A DNA stretch of 64,000 nucleotides, from contig NZ_OY781882.1 of assembly GCF_963677125.1 (NCBI RefSeq), positions 628,501 through 692,500 on the forward strand, given 5' to 3'. A model generated the notes under the pieces. That model ran no database searches. It was not told the origin of the DNA and worked only from the letters and a program-made list of their open reading frames with translations. Origin of the DNA: an uncultured Desulfobacter sp. GTDB taxonomy: Bacteria > Desulfobacterota > Desulfobacteria > Desulfobacterales > Desulfobacteraceae. How positions within the stretch are numbered: the stretch's first letter is position 1; the number at the start of each line of letters is the position of its first letter. The position numbers were made by a program, and so were the translations under genes. Of this stretch, positions 26,986 to 34,735 are shown piece after piece.

Positions 26986-27674
26986 GGCCTGTAATCTCCA
27001 TAATTATACCTGTATACGGCGAAGCCGACCGTATTAACCGGACCATTAACTACCTTAAATCATCGGCATCGCAGATGTTATGGGCCACAGAAATTATTGT
27101 GGTGGATGGAGATTCGAAACAAGGGACCCTTAAAGCGATCAATGACCCGGATGTTATAAAAACAGCATCGCCTGCCGGCCGGGGAGTACAGATGAACCAT
27201 GGGGCCAGGGCCGCGACCGCAGATCTGCTGCTGTTTCTTCATGCAGATACCATTCTGCCTGCAAATGCAATCAAAACAATTTTCCATATCTGCCGGGACA
27301 AGGATGTTGCCGGCGGTGCATTTGATTTAGCCATTGGCGCTTCCCATCCGGGGTTTCGCATCATCGAAAAAGGTGCAACCCTGCGTTCCCGAATCACCCG
27401 GATTCCTTTTGGAGACCAGGCCATATTCATTAAAGCGGCATACTTTTGGGCGCTGGGAGGATATAAACCCATTGCGCTGATGGAAGATGTGGACATCATG
27501 ATCAGACTCAAAAAAAAGGGATATAAAATCCGCTTCATTGCAGATCCTGTGGTGACCTCGGCTCGGCGCTGGAAAAAGGAAGGCATGATATATACGACCC
27601 TTCGCAACTGGATGCTTCAACTGCTCTTTTATATGGGGGTCAGCCCGGAAAAATTAAAAGCGTACTATGACTGA
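26982..27674 (+). CDS. TIGR04283-type family 2 glycosyltransferase (arsenosugar-type)
   Basis: A 230-residue GT2 protein: VISIIIPVYGEADRINRTI, DGDSKQGT, LLFLHADTILP (the DXD-like metal site) and PFGDQAIFIKAAYFWALGGY, ending in RNWMLQLLFYMGVSPEKLKAYY. The start is a TTG at 26982 that overlaps the previous stop (TTGA). This family regularly follows DUF2064-type proteins in clusters annotated as arsenosugar biosynthesis; the sugar and acceptor are not known from the sequence. Confidence 0.85.
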   Translation: MRPVISIIIPVYGEADRINRTINYLKSSASQMLWATEIIVVDGDSKQGTLKAINDPDVIKTASPAGRGVQMNHGARAATADLLLFLHADTILPANAIKTIFHICRDKDVAGGAFDLAIGASHPGFRIIEKGATLRSRITRIPFGDQAIFIKAAYFWALGGYKPIALMEDVDIMIRLKKKGYKIRFIADPVVTSARRWKKEGMIYTTLRNWMLQLLFYMGVSPEKLKAYYD

Positions 27675-27808
27675 AACGCATCGCCTCTGTCCTGATGATC
27701 AACTGGTGTCAAGCCATCTTCGTCCAGCGACAAATTATTTATCACCGGTGTTTTCTATCCGAATAAATCTTTAATCTATAGCAATTGTTCAAACTTATTT
27801 TGCTTTTT

Positions 27809-29050
27809 TTATACGAGTTTCAAGTTTGTTGAGACAAAGGATAAAACAGTTATTTCTTTAAACTGTGTTTCTATACAGGCGTTATTCAACTGCGTTGCAA
27901 TTTTATACAGTTCTGACGCACCGATTGTCCCCGACAATCCTTTAAATGTGTGCACTGCTAGTTCAGCTTCTTTACGTCTACCCTGCGTGATATCTTCTCT
28001 TATCTGCGCAATAAATTCCTGATAGTTTTTCCTGAATTTCAATAACAGCTTACGGTACAATTTAGGGTTGTTATTCGCATTCCTTAACCCTTGCTGTATA
28101 TGAATATGCGACATTTCCGGAATGTATAGAGTGTCACGGTATTGGACCGCCGGCTGAGCAATCTTCACTTCGACAGGTTCCTTAGGGCTGATCCTCCTCG
28201 CCATGGTAATGAACATCTCATTGATATCCAGCGGCTTGGAGATATAATCATTCATCCCCCCATCGATTACTTTCTGCCGTTCGCCCACCATTGCGTTGGC
28301 TGTCATGGCGATAATGGGAAGATGTGAATATTTGGTATTCTTGCGGATTCTTCGGGTGGCTTCGTATCCATCCATCACCGGCATTTGAATGTCCATCAAC
28401 ACACCGTCAAAGTGGTGGTGCTCCAATAACGCCAACGCCTCTTTACCGTGATATGCACAAATGACATCGATACCGTTCTGAGTCAGCAGATCAATGGCCA
28501 CTTCCTGATTGATATCATTATCCTCGACCAGCAAAACCTTTGCACCATGAAGTTTTTCTTTTGCTTTAATCACTGTTTCCGGCGTGGTGTCGATATCAAC
28601 CGGTTTATGGGATTCATACCCCATAGCGGACAGAATATTGTCATACAGGGTGGAAGGCGTTACCGGCTTTGTGAGAAACGTTGTAATGTTAACATTCTTT
28701 GCAGCCTGTTTGTTGATCTGCCCATAGTACGCGGAAATCATCATGATTTTTGGAATCGTTTTCAAATGAAAAGTACTGCCCACCCCTTCTTCACTCTCAA
28801 CCCATATTTCTCCACCCATGAGTTCTGACAACTGTTTTGAAATGACCAGCCCCAATCCGGTGCCGCCGTATTTTCGTGTGGTGGAGCTGTCCGCCTGTGT
28901 AAAGGCCTGAAAAAGGCTTTGGTGAACTTCAGGACTCATGCCGATACCCGTATCCTGAACTGAAAACTGAAGTGTTACAACTGTCTATTATTTCGATATT
29001 CGCTGTCAGGTAAACATCACCTCTCCGTTGATATTTCTATTTTAGCCGGT
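27809..29050 (-). pseudogene. Decayed hybrid histidine kinase
   Basis: The open part (28939 to 27809, 376 codons) starts in the middle of a HATPase domain (SPEVHQSLFQAFTQADSSTT, GGTGLGLVISKQL). It then jumps directly into the second half of a receiver (PKIMMISAYYGQ), showing an internal deletion. A full receiver follows (LLVEDNDINQEVA, GVLMDIQMPVMDG), then an HPt domain with His in AVHTFKGLSGTIG. Upstream of 28939 the expected frame continues for about 14 codons (TLQFSVQDTGIG) and then hits a stop; the preceding kinase-like sequence (DVYLTANIEIIDSCNTS) is in another frame. DHp, sensor and most of receiver 1 are missing. Confidence 0.82.
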
Positions 29051-29173
29051 AGGTGAATGATTATTAGGCATCCTTGAGTATTCGGTTTAATTAACCAAAA
29101 AAAATCATTCTGATGACACAACCATAGACGTTTATTGATACGCTACAAAGGATATATGGAAAATTTTCGACCT

Positions 29174-29198
29174 TGACATATACCCTACCCGGGTATAG
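29174..29198 (+). promoter_or_regulatory. Promoter -35 and CsoR operator
   Basis: TTGACA (29174-29179) is followed by the inverted repeat TATACCC (29180-29186) and GGGTATA (29192-29198) around TACCC. The GC-tract palindrome with A/T flanks matches CsoR-type copper operators and lies in the -35/-10 spacer, so apo-CsoR should block RNA polymerase. Confidence 0.75.
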
Positions 29199-29233
29199 TT
29201 TATGGCATGGCATATGAATCATAAAGGAGGCTC

Positions 29234-29503
29234 ATGAACCCCGGATATAAGGACCAGATACCCAGCTTGAATCGTATTGAAGGGCAGATTAAGGGTATAA
29301 AAAAAATGATAGAGGATCGCCGATACTGCGTTGACATTCTAACCCAGCTTAAAGCAGTTAAAGCCGCTGTGCACAAAGTCGAACAGGCGGTACTGAAATC
29401 ACATATGCAGCACTGCTTAATGCATGCAGTGCAATCAAAAAATGAAATCGATATTTTAGAAAAAATTGAAGAATTAATGCAGCTGTTAAGTAAGCGAATA
29501 TAA
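29234..29503 (+). CDS. csoR: CsoR-type copper-sensing repressor
   Basis: An 89-residue all-helical DUF156 regulator. The Cu(I) ligands Cys32, His57 and Cys61 have exactly the spacing known from the CsoR family (C-x24-H-x3-C), in RRYCVDIL and KSHMQHCLMHA. This separates it from FrmR and RcnR relatives, which lack that triad. AAGGAGG (29224-29230) precedes the ATG. It sits behind its own likely operator and just before the copper ATPase, so Cu(I) binding should derepress the operon. Confidence 0.92.
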   Translation: MNPGYKDQIPSLNRIEGQIKGIKKMIEDRRYCVDILTQLKAVKAAVHKVEQAVLKSHMQHCLMHAVQSKNEIDILEKIEELMQLLSKRI

Positions 29504-29519
29504 AAAGGGGGTCATTGTG

Positions 29520-32231
29520 ATGATTAAGACCCAAATATTAGATATCAATGGCATGACATGCGGTGCATGTGTTCGTCATGTCGAAAATGCAGCAAAAGAG
29601 GTGCCGGGCGTTAACGACGCTTCGGTAAATTTAGCGACAGAAAAACTAAAAGTTTCATACCAACCCGAAGAATTCAAAATAGAGGATCTAACAGCAGCTA
29701 TAAAAAAAGCGGGTTACGAAGGACATCCAGAGCGGACGGAAAATTCCAAGACATTTGTCGTCAAAGGAATGACCTGTGCCGCATGTGTAAAAAGAGTAGA
29801 AGATGCAATTGCCGATGTGAAAGGGATAAAATCGGCAACAGTTAATTTGGCAACCGAGAAAGTCCGTATCACTTTTTCAAATGACAAGCTGGATTTTTCT
29901 GATATTTTTCATGTGGTTGAAACAGCGGGTTACCAACTTGTGGAAGCCGGTGAGGAAGCGTCTGAAAAGAGGAAAGATTTAGAACTTAAACAGCAATTTA
30001 CCAGCCTTATTATTTCCCTATGTTTTGCGATTCCATTGGTTCTTATTGCAATGCTTGAGATGGTCGGAATCCCCCTTCCGGACTTCATCAGTCCGATGCA
30101 CAGCCCGAAAATTTTTGCTGTGAGTCAACTATTTCTTACGATGCCAATAATTTTCTGTGGTCTCCATTTTTATGTTAAAGGATTTCCTGCGCTTTTCAGG
30201 GGACATCCCAATATGGACTCTCTGATCGCCATAGGCACAACCTCAGCTATCGTTTACAGTGCCTTTAATACTGTTTTGATACTGACAGGCAGAACTGATC
30301 TTGTAATGCACTTGTATTATGAAACTGCCGGGGTGATCATCGCATTAATCAAGGTTGGAAAATATATGGAGGCCGTCAGCAAAGGAAAAACATCAGGTGC
30401 CATAAAAAAATTGATGGGGTTGCAGCCTAAAACTGCCATCATCGTAAAAGAGGGTAAGGAATCTATTGTACCGATTGAGCAAGTTGTTGCAGGTGATGTG
30501 CTCTTGGCAAAGCCCGGAGAAAAAATTGCTGTGGACGGGACTGTCCTTGAGGGACACACATCAGTCGATGAATCCATGTTGACTGGGGAAAGCATCCCGG
30601 TCGACAAAACAGTTGGAGATAAAGTCACAGGTGCCAGCATGAATCAGACCGGAACGATTCGTTACCGCGCAGATCGAGTCGGCAAAGAGACAGCGCTCGC
30701 CCAAATCATTCAGCTGGTTGAGGAGGCCCAGGGCAGTAAGGCGCCTATTGCAAGAATGGCTGATATCATTGCCGGATATTTTGTTCCGGTTGTTATTGGT
30801 ATCGCCCTGATTTCCAGCGGGGCCTGGTTCATCAGCGGTGCAGAACTAACCTTTGCGCTGAAAATTTTTATTGCAGTACTCGTGATTGCCTGTCCCTGCG
30901 CCCTGGGACTTGCGACGCCAACAGCAATTATGGTCGGTACGGGACGGGGGGCTTCTCTGGGCATTTTGATCAAGGGGGGGCAACCTTTGGAAATCGCCAG
31001 TCGGGTTAAAACCATTGTGTTTGATAAAACCGGTACCATTACCGAAGGGAAACCCAAAGTAACCGATGTTATCGCATTTAACGGTTTTGAAAAAAATGAA
31101 GTTTTACAGTTTTCAGCATCCGCAGAAAAAGGATCTGAACATTCTTTAGGGGCCGCTATTGTAAAAGAATACGAAAAGCTGGATACCCCCTTCCATGAGT
31201 TGGACGATTTTAACGCAGTGGCAGGCAGGGGCATTCGGGCAAAAGTAAATGATAGAAATCTGATGCTTGGTAATATTGAATTCATGACTGAAAATAAAAT
31301 TTCTGCAAACGATATTCCAGAAGCCGACATCTTATCTAAGGAAGGTAAAACAGTCATGTATCTGGCATTGGATGGAAAATTAGCCGGCATTATTGCGGTT
31401 GCAGATGTCGTGAAATCCGATTCAGCGGATGCCATTGAGAAACTTCATAAGATGGGAATTAAAACTGTAATGCTGACTGGTGACAACAAACTAACGGCTG
31501 CCGCCATAGCAAAACAGGTAAACATAGATGAAGTCGTATCCCAGGTCATGCCTGGCGAAAAAGCGGAGAAAGTTAAACAACTTCAAGCGGATGCCTCGTT
31601 TGTGGCTATGGTTGGAGATGGAATAAACGATGCGCCTGCTTTGGCTCAGTCAGATATTGGATTCGCAATTGGATCCGGAACCGATGTGGCTATGGAATCT
31701 GCAGGTATTGTTTTAATGCAGAACAGCCTGAGTGGCGTTGTAACAGCAATAGAACTTAGCCGGGCGACCTTACGGAATATAAAGCAGAATCTGTTTTGGG
31801 CATTTGCCTACAATTCGGCGGGGATTCCCTTGGCCGCAGGCATTTTCTACTTATTTGGAGGGCCGGTGTTGAACCCGATGTTTGCGGCTGCCGCCATGGC
31901 AATGAGTTCGGTATCGGTTGTAACTAATGCCTTGAGATTAAGATATTTTAAACCTGATGAAGGGATACGGTATCGTGATCAAAATATAAAATCTGAAAAA
32001 GAGGAAACCAAAATGAAAACAAAAATTAATATTGATGGTATGAGTTGTATGCATTGTGCAAAAAACGTAACAGAGAAACTCAATGGCGTTGAGGGGATTT
32101 TTTCAACAACGGTTAATCTTGAAGACAAGCATGCGATTGTAGACTCAAATTCTCCTGTGGATGAGGATCTTGTCACCCAGGTGATAACTGATGCGGGGTA
32201 CAAGGTTATGGGAATTGAGCCACATAAGTAA
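29520..32231 (+). CDS. copA: Copper-exporting P1B-type ATPase with N- and C-terminal metal-binding domains
   Basis: A 903-residue Cu(I) pump. Two N-terminal HMA domains carry GMTCGACV and GMTCAACV. The membrane part has the CPC motif in VIACPCALGLATP. The P-domain has the phosphorylated Asp in VFDKTGTITEG, and the end has MVGDGINDAPALAQSD. After the last helices a third HMA domain (GMSCMHCAKNVTE) occupies residues about 832-903, an unusual place. The start is either the ATG at 29520 or the GTG at 29517; GGGGG (29507-29511) fits both. The gene follows csoR by 16 bases. An internal start for the last domain is listed separately. Confidence 0.93.
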   Translation: MIKTQILDINGMTCGACVRHVENAAKEVPGVNDASVNLATEKLKVSYQPEEFKIEDLTAAIKKAGYEGHPERTENSKTFVVKGMTCAACVKRVEDAIADVKGIKSATVNLATEKVRITFSNDKLDFSDIFHVVETAGYQLVEAGEEASEKRKDLELKQQFTSLIISLCFAIPLVLIAMLEMVGIPLPDFISPMHSPKIFAVSQLFLTMPIIFCGLHFYVKGFPALFRGHPNMDSLIAIGTTSAIVYSAFNTVLILTGRTDLVMHLYYETAGVIIALIKVGKYMEAVSKGKTSGAIKKLMGLQPKTAIIVKEGKESIVPIEQVVAGDVLLAKPGEKIAVDGTVLEGHTSVDESMLTGESIPVDKTVGDKVTGASMNQTGTIRYRADRVGKETALAQIIQLVEEAQGSKAPIARMADIIAGYFVPVVIGIALISSGAWFISGAELTFALKIFIAVLVIACPCALGLATPTAIMVGTGRGASLGILIKGGQPLEIASRVKTIVFDKTGTITEGKPKVTDVIAFNGFEKNEVLQFSASAEKGSEHSLGAAIVKEYEKLDTPFHELDDFNAVAGRGIRAKVNDRNLMLGNIEFMTENKISANDIPEADILSKEGKTVMYLALDGKLAGIIAVADVVKSDSADAIEKLHKMGIKTVMLTGDNKLTAAAIAKQVNIDEVVSQVMPGEKAEKVKQLQADASFVAMVGDGINDAPALAQSDIGFAIGSGTDVAMESAGIVLMQNSLSGVVTAIELSRATLRNIKQNLFWAFAYNSAGIPLAAGIFYLFGGPVLNPMFAAAAMAMSSVSVVTNALRLRYFKPDEGIRYRDQNIKSEKEETKMKTKINIDGMSCMHCAKNVTEKLNGVEGIFSTTVNLEDKHAIVDSNSPVDEDLVTQVITDAGYKVMGIEPHK
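32013..32231 (+). CDS. Possible internal CopZ-like copper chaperone encoded within copA
   Basis: Inside the copA 3' end, AGAGGA (32000-32005) lies seven bases before an in-frame ATG (32013). Starting there would give a free 72-residue HMA protein with the Cu-binding motif GMSCMHC and the size of a normal CopZ chaperone. The sequence just before it (QNIKSEKEETK) is a flexible charged linker, as if a separate copZ gene had been fused to copA. E. coli makes a CopZ-like fragment from copA by frameshifting; here internal initiation is proposed. Confidence 0.5.
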   Translation: MKTKINIDGMSCMHCAKNVTEKLNGVEGIFSTTVNLEDKHAIVDSNSPVDEDLVTQVITDAGYKVMGIEPHK

Positions 32232-32250
32232 AAACGGATTTACCCTAAAT

Positions 32251-32393
32251 AGTGTCTGAACGAAAACCTGGAAATTTTTTTGAGTACAAGGCGGGCTGAA
32301 ATTTTAACCGGGGGAACACATAGAGTATTTCGAGGATTAAAATTTTAGCCCAACGCCGTAATCGGCAAAATTTACGGTTTTCGGTCGGGCACT
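32251..32393. repeat. Palindromic mini-element (MITE-like), copy 1
   Basis: A 143-bp imperfect palindrome with ends AGTGTCTGAACGAAAACC (32251-32268) and GGTTTTCGGTCGGGCACT (32376-32393), matching at 14 of 18 positions. An inner pair is built on GGGCTGAAATTTTAA and TTAAAATTTTAGCCC. AAAT flanks both ends and could be a target duplication. Its centre (CCGGGGGAACACATA, GTATTTCGAGGATTA, CAACGCCG) resembles the element at 49827-49951. It directly precedes a 5'-truncated gene. Confidence 0.7.
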
Positions 32394-32421
32394 AAATATT
32401 TAGCGACACCCATAAGAATAA

Positions 32422-32964
32422 TTGATATGGACTTCCATATTAAGAGGACGCATTGATGCTGCGTTTAGTCTAAGTTCAAATGAAAAACGAAGACAAGCGT
32501 GTTATTTTCCCAACGAATCTTTAGTAGACTCTCAATGGGTGTTATTTATTCGCAAGGAGGATGAAGGGAAAATCACGTTTACGTCATGGAATGATTTGAA
32601 GGGGAAAAAGATTAGCGTTGTCTTAGCCTATGCCTATCCCCCTGAATTTTTGAAATTTTTGGAAACGGAACAGAATTTTGAAACTGTTATCCATGATAGG
32701 CAGGGTTTTCAAATGTTGAATGCCCGGAGAGTTGATTTTGTTGCCGCTGAGTATGGCAATGCCTTGGCACTTTTGGAGGAATTAAAATTAAGTGATCAGA
32801 TTTTGCCCTTACTTGATCATCCCATTAGCACGATGAAATTGTATATTGCTTTTAATAAACAGACAGTTCGTCAACAATTGGTGGATAATTTTTCCGCCAC
32901 CTTGAAAATTTTCAAGACCACGCCGGCGTATGAACAACTCTATAAAAAGTACTTCGAGCGTTAA
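32422..32964 (+). pseudogene. 5'-truncated periplasmic solute-binding protein (SBP family 3 type)
   Basis: About 180 codons corresponding to the C-terminal two thirds of an amino-acid-type substrate-binding protein: LRGRIDAAFSLSSNEKRR, then ESLVDSQWVLFIRKED, then WNDLKGKKISVVLAYAYP and the RVDFVAAEYGNALALL lobe. The signal peptide and first 60-80 residues are missing, and only a TTG without a ribosome-binding site is available as start. The break coincides with the palindromic mini-element, so truncation by that insertion or an associated deletion is likely. Confidence 0.8.
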
Positions 32965-33156
32965 GAAGATGTGAGAAGGAACATTGTCCCCTACAATGGT
33001 GAGTTTCACCAGTTTGTGCCCAGCGTAACTGGTTAAGATAAAATCGAAAATTCCGATTCTACTTTAATTGTACTGGGAATAATTTTTGAGCCCGCCCCAT
33101 GTTCTATAAACCCCTTTTAATATTTTTTTTAAGTACACTATAGAGTTTCTTTAGGC

Positions 33157-34059
33157 TCAAGCCAGATTAAGTCGCCAGCATTCTTCGGTAAGGGTTTTAC
33201 CCCAGACTTGACTGACTTTTGTTTCAGCTATTTGAAACCCGGTGTTGGCGTAAAGGCGGCGGGCAGAATCCAAAAAATCAATGGTCCATAATATAATGAC
33301 ACGGTATCCGTTGTCTGCCGCGAATCTGACAGCCTGGTTTACCAGTTGCGCCCCTATCCCTTTTTGACGTGCTTCGGGTTCCACAATGAGCCATCTTAAT
33401 TGAGCCGTGTGAGCATCGTGACGAACAATAGCCACGGCACCTGCGAAACGGTTCCTGCACTCGGCAATCCAAAGATTTTCCTCCGGCGTTTTATTTTCGA
33501 TAAACCCTGCCATTCCACTGGCAACATAAGCGTCAAACTCTGCGTTGAAACCATACTCCCGGGCATAGATCACACCATGGCGATGGATGACGTATCCAAT
33601 ATCGCCGGGCTTGTGGGATCTGATGGTTACGAACCCTGCCTTTTGGGGTGTTAGAATTTCTTCAATTCGGTTCATCGCGTTCACCAGGTCTGATTTTTCT
33701 TCTGGTGTCAATGTCTCAATAAGAGATGCAATATGGATGTTTGATTTCTCTTTTAATCTGGAATACGCTGCCACACCATCCGAAGTAAGCGTAATGACTT
33801 GTTTTCTGGCATCCCCTGGGGACGGCGATCGTGTAATAAGCCCCTGGGCCTCAAACTTGGAGAGGATTTTACTAAGATAATCTGCAGAAAGTCCTAAGGC
33901 CCTTATCAGGTCCGCAGCATGGAGGGGGGCTGTGTCGCTGATTTCATAGAGCAATCTGGCCTGAACCAGCGAGTATTCGCTTTTAAGGAAACGATTGGTA
34001 AGCAGTCCGATTTTACCCGTATAGAAGCGGTTAAATGCCCGAATTCTATCTACGACCAT
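33157..34059 (-). CDS. MarR-family regulator fused to a GNAT acetyltransferase
   Basis: A 300-residue fusion. Residues 1-145 are a MarR winged helix: YSLVQARLLYEI, then ADLIRALGLSADYLSKILSK and the wing SPSPGDARKQVITLT. Residues about 150-300 are a GNAT N-acetyltransferase with the acetyl-CoA loop in VEPEARQKGIGAQLVNQAV and the GYRVIILWT strand. Such fusions are known, but the acetylated substrate is generally unknown. A perfect palindromic operator lies 13 bases upstream, so it probably represses itself. It is a single-gene unit. Confidence 0.9.
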   Translation of the reverse strand: MVVDRIRAFNRFYTGKIGLLTNRFLKSEYSLVQARLLYEISDTAPLHAADLIRALGLSADYLSKILSKFEAQGLITRSPSPGDARKQVITLTSDGVAAYSRLKEKSNIHIASLIETLTPEEKSDLVNAMNRIEEILTPQKAGFVTIRSHKPGDIGYVIHRHGVIYAREYGFNAEFDAYVASGMAGFIENKTPEENLWIAECRNRFAGAVAIVRHDAHTAQLRWLIVEPEARQKGIGAQLVNQAVRFAADNGYRVIILWTIDFLDSARRLYANTGFQIAETKVSQVWGKTLTEECWRLNLA

Positions 34060-34071
34060 GCGATAATCTCC

Positions 34072-34099
34072 GTATCAAAATTATTTTAAATTTTGATAC
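34072..34099 (-). promoter_or_regulatory. Palindromic operator upstream of the MarR-GNAT gene
   Basis: GTATCAAAATT (34072-34082) and AATTTTGATAC (34089-34099) form a perfect 11-bp inverted repeat with a 6-base spacer, 13 bases before the start codon. The size and symmetry fit a MarR-family dimer site. Confidence 0.75.
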
Positions 34100-34285
34100 T
34101 TAAACAATCTATATTGAATTTGTCAAGTATTTACTTGAATATGGCAACTATAATTTGTCAAAATGTCTGGGCCTTGCCGGGACGTCTTCTTGGAAAATTT
34201 ATAACCGCATGGAATTTATGGGTATTGGGAGTTGTTAAGGGGAAACAGGAATCGTATTTACTATTATGATATTTCATTCCATAAA
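34100..34285. other. Intergenic region without recognised content
   Basis: AT-rich stretch between the MarR-GNAT promoter and the terminator at 34286. It should hold the -35/-10 elements of the MarR-GNAT gene; otherwise nothing was found. Confidence 0.35.
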
Positions 34286-34320
34286 GGCCTTTTTGCAAAT
34301 TATTTTATCTGCAAAAGGCC
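34286..34320 (-). terminator. Terminator of the potassium channel/receiver operon
   Basis: GGCCTTTTTGCA (34286-34297) pairs with TGCAAAAGGCC (34310-34320) with one bulged base. On the minus strand it follows the receiver gene stop and leads into TTTATGG. Confidence 0.6.
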
Positions 34321-34360
34321 CTAATTTATATCATTTTCTATGGCCGGGTGAAAACCAGCC

Positions 34361-34735
34361 TCAGTCCACTTTGTTCAATTCCCATGTTTCACGGATTGTA
34401 GAACGTATATGATCCCAATTATTGTCTTTGACAATAAAGTTGGACGCGCCAAGGTTCAGACACTTTTCCACAATATTTCGCTCCGAAACAGAAGTCATTA
34501 TAATTATAATAACCTCCGGGTTTAAATCAAGAATCGGGTCAATTGCGCTATCGCCAGTCATTACCGGCATATTTATGTCAAGCAGTACGAGATCAACTTC
34601 ATGTTTTTCAACTTCGGTGACGGCTTCTTTGCCGTTTTCAACTTCAGCTACCACGGTAAAACCCAGTTCAATCAGAAGCATTTTCAGTATAGCTCTCACA
34701 GAACGACTATCGTCTGCAATTATCGCATTAGGCAT
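34361..34735 (-). CDS. Single-domain response regulator (CheY-like)
   Basis: A 124-residue receiver with no output domain: acidic pocket in AIIADDSRSVRAIL, phospho-acceptor Asp in LVLLDINMPVMTG, Thr in IIIMTSVSE, and Lys in FIVKDN. I chose the ATG at 34735, preceded by AAGGA nine bases away, instead of a longer frame reaching into the channel gene. It overlaps the end of the channel gene by eight bases, so the two are cotranscribed. The partner kinase is not adjacent. A link between receiver phosphorylation and potassium flux is a guess from the arrangement. Confidence 0.85.
   Translation of the reverse strand: MPNAIIADDSRSVRAILKMLLIELGFTVVAEVENGKEAVTEVEKHEVDLVLLDINMPVMTGDSAIDPILDLNPEVIIIIMTSVSERNIVEKCLNLGASNFIVKDNNWDHIRSTIRETWELNKVD

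Noticed and set aside
30710..31435. 241-codon minus-strand frame within copA
   Set aside because: Antisense to the conserved P-type ATPase core; no independent evidence.
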